From assembly GCA_963402885.1 (NCBI GenBank), contig OY727095.1, positions 29,641,001-29,705,000 on the forward strand: a stretch of DNA of 64,000 nucleotides, written 5' to 3'. The position numbers and the translations under genes are program-made. This document shows, one piece after another, positions 58,713 through 64,000 of the stretch; the stretch's first letter is position 1, and every line of letters starts with the position of its first letter. The notes beneath the pieces were generated by a model. That model ran no database searches. It was not told the origin of the DNA and saw only the letters and a program-made list of their open reading frames with translations. This stretch comes from Antedon bifida (lineage: Eukaryota; Echinodermata; Crinoidea; Comatulida; Antedonidae).

Positions 58713-61662
58713 TTATGTTAAGCAGCTTTTTGACATTCCATTGATTAGGTTTTTGATATACTGATTGTCTGTGTTATCGGCAGGTAGAGAGCCTGTGGCA
58801 TCCTTCACAGCTGGATTGGCACCATGATCAAGGAGCATCTTAACTATTTCTTGATGCTCGCAAATACATGCTGAAAAATGTAATAAAACAGTATCAAATT
58901 AAAATGAGATTTTTATTAACTCGAAACCGCATAAGCTGACATGCATGAGACCCTCAATATCTCACAGACGTTTCCTCTACTGTACATTCTCTCCCCCATG
59001 AGCATTTTGTGTACACTGGACCTACAGAAGATTCGTTCTACGACCAGAACCATGCGCCTTGCTATGCATTACAGTCCCACTGAAAATTTTGGTTGTATAA
59101 TTATTAGTGCCTGCAACTCGGAGCAAATGTAGCTTATATGTAAGTTTCCTGTTTATTACAGCCAAAGATTTGGTCTGATTTTAAATTAATGTTGCTATAT
59201 ATAGAACTATACCATAATGCAATGCAGTTTGATCATCTGTGTCTTGATGGTTGATGTTGGCTTTCTGTCCAAGTAGATATTTAACAACATTTTCAAATCC
59301 TCTATCACATGCCCAGTGAAGTAAAGAAAGACCCTGTAATGACAATAATGGTAAATTATGAAAAATTAGTATGTTGAAATATGCACTTAACCTCTGACAT
59401 ATATATATATTACCTCTGACATATATTAAACATTGACATGTATTTCATGAATGTACTTCTCCAATCTCTTCTTATATTGTTTATTGTACTAGCACAGATA
59501 CCCAAACAATTTTTATATAAAACGCACTAACTCTCTTTCATCATATAGATAATACCATGAATTTTCCATTTTTTTTCACCTTTTTGAATTGAACATTTCA
59601 TCTTTTACCTTAACACATTTATACCACTGCACTAAATTCTTGTATATTAGAGAGCTTTCGTTTCGGGACAGTAGATGAAGAAGACGAGACGAAGTTAATA
59701 GACTGTGACTGACAAGCGCAAAACATATTCCATTTATGTTACACAGCCGGCGTGTAACCATCTTGATCGTCTACCGTCCCCAAACGAAAGATTGCTATTA
59801 TTCAACAAATGAAGACTATGAAATACTAACCTCAGAGTCTCTGTAGTCAATGACACTATTATCTTTTTCTATGTGTTTCTTTAGTTCTTCCAAATTACCT
59901 TCTTTACACCAATCCAAAGCTGTTTTCTCATCATCTCTGAAACATTTAAATTACAGTGGTGATAGTGATACACTAAACTATATCAATACCAGAAGGATGT
60001 TCTGGAATGGTTGACCTATAATATATAATACCCTGAATTATTTATTTATTACTGTGTGGAAATTGGTTTTTTTAATAAATGGTGGCTTAGTGGTGGTACA
60101 ATCACAAGGTCTGAGTGTATTGTCACAGTAGGCCTACTTGGATTTTGCTTACATTGAAAATATCGGCACTACTCTGCTTAGACAGCGGGGTGCAATGCAA
60201 GTGTTCTTTTGCAATAAATGACAGACAACTGGGTATGCCTGCACTGTTAGTTGTGCAAAAAATCTATTATATACCTTATAACTTCATCTTCAGGTTTCTT
60301 CATTGTGCTAACTGATATTCCAAAGGAACCAGAGTTTTGTTCACTATTTTCCTCGGTAACCTTTGTCCTCCAGGATTCATCCAATGCATCCATTAATGAG
60401 ATGTATTCTGTCATGGCCTCTTCTGAGCTCATATTACCCAGCTGAGACCAGGCATTCCTGCAAAAAGACAATGCTGTAACATCAATATATTGGACATTTA
60501 AAAATTGAAAGTGAGCCCTCATGAGGACAAAAAGTTGGCATCAGCTGGCTGTGGGGAAAACCACTGAGACTTATTGGCAGACTATTAATATGGGGATTAC
60601 CCCAACATGTGACATGGTAAGTTCCAGTTTATTGCCCAGAATTAGTTTACTGTACCCTCTCTGCAAAATATCAAGAACCTACTATTGTTGGATATATTTT
60701 AAGATATGAGTAGCAAACATCAAATGTCTTTGGTTTTAAACATTAAATATTTTATGAGTAAAATACCATAACCTAACCTATTGTATATTTTAAGACATAT
60801 TTTAAGATATGAGTTTGCAAACATCAAAGGTCTTTAGTTTTAAACATTAAATATTTTATGATTAAAATACCATAACCTACCATTTCGCTTTTCCTTGGAA
60901 GTCAAACATGTGGGGTTTTGATGTGTTGCATTTTCCAACTGTAGCCTATGAAAAAAAGAAACAGGAGTGGAGCTTGGTGGTTAATATGCTTGCCTTCCAA
61001 TCTCAAGGTTCTAGGTTCAATCCTAGTGTAACTCTTGACTCTTTCAAATCCACTCCCTAAGCCTCAAATAAGACTTTTTACTCAGGGTACCTGAGTCTAG
61101 GACTTACTCATTTTCTCCTCCTCCTCCATCTGGACACTATTGAGTAAAAAGTGTGATTTATAAAATACTACTCTCCCTTATTTGTTGTAGTATTGAGCTG
61201 GGATTTGGCAGGAATATACTACAGGGACATGTCCTCAAAGCTATAGAGCCGGATTTTTAAATTTCAAACCGGATGCAGCCATATGACATCTCGAAGATGG
61301 TACCATATAGCCGTATTTGGTAGCGAGGTTATTGATGTGTATGTGACGTCACATCCGGTCTTATGACGTCATTACAGCTTCTTTTGCTGTACCCCGAGTA
61401 TCGCACATTCGTGAATGAAATTAATTTTTTTCTAAATAATATAATAAGAGTCTTCTAAAGTATAATTTGCAATGTACATCGAATGCACATAGCATGGGCA
61501 TTTTTTAATTGTTTAATCCAGTCATGTATAGTACTGTACCTGTTTATATCTGCCATATAATCTCAAAAGCTGAGCATCTTCTAATGACCTGACAAGTGTT
61601 TTTACATGTTCAGCCGCTTGTTCAAAAGTTTCCTTTAGATCTTCAATTCTATTCTCAGCCAT
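58713..61662 (-). CDS. ACBD6: ACBD6-like acyl-CoA-binding, ankyrin-repeat protein, six coding exons
   Basis: Exons in transcript order are 61662-61540, 60945-60881, 60457-60275, 59936-59831, 59333-59213 and 58870-58713, phases continuous, giving 251 residues (human 282). ACBD6 binds long-chain acyl-CoA and supports protein N-myristoylation in cytosol and nucleus. The acyl-CoA-binding domain (about 5-105) has LLRLYGRYKQATVGKCN, FDFQGKAKWNAWSQLG and MSSEEAMTEYISLMD, with the ligand-contacting Tyr and Lys in YGRYKQATVGK. A variable acidic linker follows. Two ankyrin repeats come next (about 160-235: LSLLHWACDRGFENVVKYLL and QEIVKMLLDHGANPAVKDA). Exon 1 begins 9 bp after a pyrimidine-rich acceptor (TTTTTTAG), so an upstream leader exon is likely. 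The last exon abuts a tandem array of similar sequence. Confidence 0.9.
60695..60880 (+). repeat. Tandem 103-bp repeat next to an ACBD6 splice donor
   Basis: TATTTTAAGATATGAG begins at 60695 and 60798; both units share AAACATTAAATATTTTATGA and TACCATAACCTA. The second unit runs into the donor side of ACBD6 exon 2 at 60880. Confidence 0.7.
60970..61415 (+). mobile_element. tRNA-headed SINE with dispersed-repeat body (copy iii)
   Basis: A tRNA-like head has box A in AGCTTGGTGGTTAATATGC and box B GGTTCAATCCT (61014-61024). The body contains GAGTCTAGGACT, CATCTGGACACTATTGAG, ACAGGGACATGTCCTCAAAG and TTATGACGTCATTACAGCTT, shared with copies at 12455-12725 and 17664-18075. It lies in ACBD6 intron 1. 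Confidence 0.7.
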
Positions 61663-61687
61663 GACCACTCACTAAAAAATATTAAGA

Positions 61688-61965
61688 TTGAAACTTATAA
61701 GATTGTTCATGGTCTTGAAAATGTTTGTTTTTCTGACTTTTTTACTTTCCAAAAATTCTGCTGGCCATTTTACACGAGGTCATCCTTTTAACGTGTGTAA
61801 ACCTCGGTTTAATACCTTTAGTAGAGCTTCTTTATTTAATTTACGTATCATTAACACATGGAACTCATTACCTTTATCACATTGTTCCAAGCCCAACACT
61901 TTCAAGCAAAAATATGACACACACATAAACACTATGAGAGGAGGCAGCCTTTACGAGTAAATACT
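61688..61965 (+). pseudogene. LINE reverse-transcriptase C-terminal fragment
   Basis: The plus strand encodes HPFNVCKPRFNTFSRASLFN, LRIINTWNSLPL and NTFKQKYDTHI, the classic end of LINE ORF2 proteins, stopping at 61960. It begins only 26 bp upstream of the ACBD6 start codon, in the opposite orientation. Confidence 0.75.
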
Positions 61966-62339
61966 ATTTGCCTCCTTATTTCACTAAGGTAAGTAGTTTG
62001 GGCGCTCCATAACTGGCGGCCGAAATGCGCTGTGAAAATCTACCTTAACTAGGCCTATTTTTTGAAAGAAATGCAAAGATTTTCATTTTCACAATGCAGA
62101 TTTGAATCTAATTTTCTTCTGAAAAGTGGGAAGGCTCTCTCTGGGTGGGCTCTGCTGAAATGTATGTTGCATATGTATGCTTAAAACAAGCTGCCAGTTT
62201 TTTGGGTTTTTTTGACAATTTTCTAAATAAACGTTAAATTGGCATGTATCTAGGTTAGCCCTAAACCCACTCTATAAAAAGCGACAAAAGCAACACTCTC
62301 AGTAGGTGTCTCTCCTCTGTGTGTAACATATGTGCAGCA

Positions 62340-62525
62340 GTAGGTAGCCTCTAGGAGGCCTAGGCCTAACTAGAGTCTACTAGGCCTAGTTAGTTAGGCC
62401 TAGCCTAGCACTAGGTAGGTAGGCTAGTTTAATGACTAGGCCCAGTCTAGCTAGGCTCTAGCTAGGGTAGGCTAGGTCCCGGGCCTACCTATCCGCTAGG
62501 GCCAGGCCTAGCTAGTAGGCTAGTT
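62340..62525. repeat. AGGCCTA / CTAGGC-rich cluster
   Basis: TAGGCCTA, AGGCCTAG, CTAGGC and near variants fill this stretch. Single copies of the same words are scattered over the whole window (for example 2139, 2600, 21000, 26420, 31080, 41030, 51140). The sequence is self-complementary at short range. Confidence 0.7.
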
Positions 62526-64000
62526 TATAAGTATATTTAGATTGTTGAAAATGTATAAAAGAACGAAAAACCAATAATTCATTACATTGTTGTTTACTTG
62601 GTGTGTGCGTTGTTCCGCACGACTAAACTTGAAATTTGAAACCGGCTAGCAACAAGTTACATAACGTCTGGAATCTCGAGACTATTGACGCGTTCACACT
62701 GTGTTTACAAATTGTATTTTAAATACTTGTGACAACAAATAACACCGGTTACGTTTTTGTTTATCAATGATTTAATATAATTGATAAAGTCAGATGATTT
62801 CGATGATTTATACAAGAAGAGAATGTGGTACCGAATTACGTTAAGTTTAAAGTAAAACACAGGCAAATCCGGCAGTCTTCAACATACTTTTTGTATACAT
62901 CAGTCGCTTAGAAAGTATAGGCCTATTGAATCCTACATATTCTGTTGACTGACTCATGTTATCGATCTTCTTGTTGGTGGAGAGGAGGCGATTTTACTGA
63001 GAGCCTGTTGTCGTTTGGTGCCAACTGGATCCTGCAGTTAGTCAGCCTAGGAAGGCTGTTAATAATTCATGGTATGTAGCTGTATTTTTATTAAAACACT
63101 TTTTTGTTTTATTTTAATGTTTTAGGTCAAGGAAATCTTCATTTCAATAGATTAAAAATGACTTTTTAATGCAATTAATTGGATTAAAAAACAAATGATA
63201 TTATTACGAATTAGATACATACTGTAGTAATGTATTGTGACATGTTTTTTTAATATTTTCACTTTTACACTAAATAGTTTTATATGTTTATGCAATTTAC
63301 ATTTATTTCCACTTTAAAAAAAATTGAACTTCTCATTTTATTTTATAAGCATTTTTTTTCAAATATGTGTACAGTACATTATGTACGTATTGAGAATTGA
63401 GGGAGTGATAGTACTGTATACCTCGTTTATAAATACAGTGTTTAGTCCAGAGGAAATTTAATATCCTTCTCTTCCCACCACAACAGTTTGTAATCACATA
63501 AATCTTTCTCGGAATTTAATTAATGTATTTCTTACTGTTTTATATTTTTGTATAAAAATTTGGCACACAATTCAGTTATAACTGGAAAAACACATGAACA
63601 TACTGTAGGTCAAAATATTGGCCTACTTTTTCTTAAACTTTTTATTAATTGTTTGTTTTTTATTTTTAGGAACTTTTATAAATTGCAGAATATTATCTGA
63701 AATTGACTATACTCTAAAAAGCGATTTTAAACTTAAAACTAATATGTAGAAGTCCTTGTTGGCCATCAGAATGCGAAATTCACCCTTCACTTTCGGATCC
63801 TCTTACTGATGTTGTTGTATCCTATGATCTTCCCTCTTGAGATCCTAACTTCATCAATCAAGGTCTTCCTAAATCTACCTGTCATCATTATTACTTTACA
63901 TGTTAAATCCGTACACTGTACAGTAGGTAGATTCTACAGTACTATAATACTGTAGGTTTCTGAACTTGACATCCAGTTCAATATAGCTAATATTTTAAGA
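62526..64000. other. Non-coding DNA at the right end
   Basis: No convincing coding exon was found. A segment ending TTAATAATTCATG at 63072 followed by GTATGT could be the donor of a leader exon of a plus-strand gene beyond the window, but nothing else supports it. Confidence 0.4.

Overview
The window is animal nuclear DNA. It is AT-rich, has GT-AG introns, and is crowded with non-LTR retrotransposons, small DNA-transposon derivatives and tRNA-derived SINEs. The gene families (DED-caspase, group III phospholipase A2, TRUB2, EDF1, ACBD6), CR1-type LINEs with an esterase ORF1, and frequent AGGCCTA words fit a marine invertebrate deuterostome, most likely an echinoderm. The species is not determined. 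No CRISPR, operon, rRNA or standard tRNA gene was seen.

Layout. 1-6700: a minus-strand CR1-like LINE with open ORF1 and ORF2; ORF2 is cut by a 1.6-kb element flanked by TTAA (piggyBac-like). 7147-8210: a small TTAA element and SINE copies. 8418-23808 (+): a short caspase gene without a death-fold prodomain; its introns are swollen by nested LINEs, SINEs and inverted repeats. 24490-26197: two hAT-like palindromic elements sharing three identical 8-bp target copies, then an element built from a repeated GGGACGATTCGGCCC word. 26200-33400: mostly non-coding, with degenerate repeats, a minisatellite and a duplicated block that looks like caspase 5' flank and leader exon. 33416-36953 (+): a caspase-8-like gene, DED prodomain plus caspase domain. 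39778-41325 (+): a secreted group III phospholipase A2. 41426-48603: a recent tandem duplication carrying the last two exons of the next gene. 47782-50620 (-): TRUB2-like pseudouridine synthase. 52672-56850 (+): EDF1/MBF1. 56378-56503: a hammerhead-ribozyme-like motif inside a perfect inverted repeat. 57900-58712: a tandem array resembling the last exon of the adjacent gene. 58713-61662 (-): ACBD6-like acyl-CoA-binding ankyrin protein. 61688-64000: LINE tail and AGGCCTA-rich non-coding DNA.

The two caspases are paralogs: introns 2-5 of the coding region have matching positions and phases, and the start and splice context are alike. The DED-less copy has a first exon that looks like the two ends of the DED exon joined, so it probably arose by internal loss of the prodomain. 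Both have the catalytic His and Cys, but the Cys pentapeptides are unusual (QNCRN, QACRS). TRUB2, EDF1 and ACBD6 are housekeeping genes with no evident functional link to the caspases. Exon borders were found by eye from splice sites, phase continuity and family recognition; no alignment or transcript data were available.
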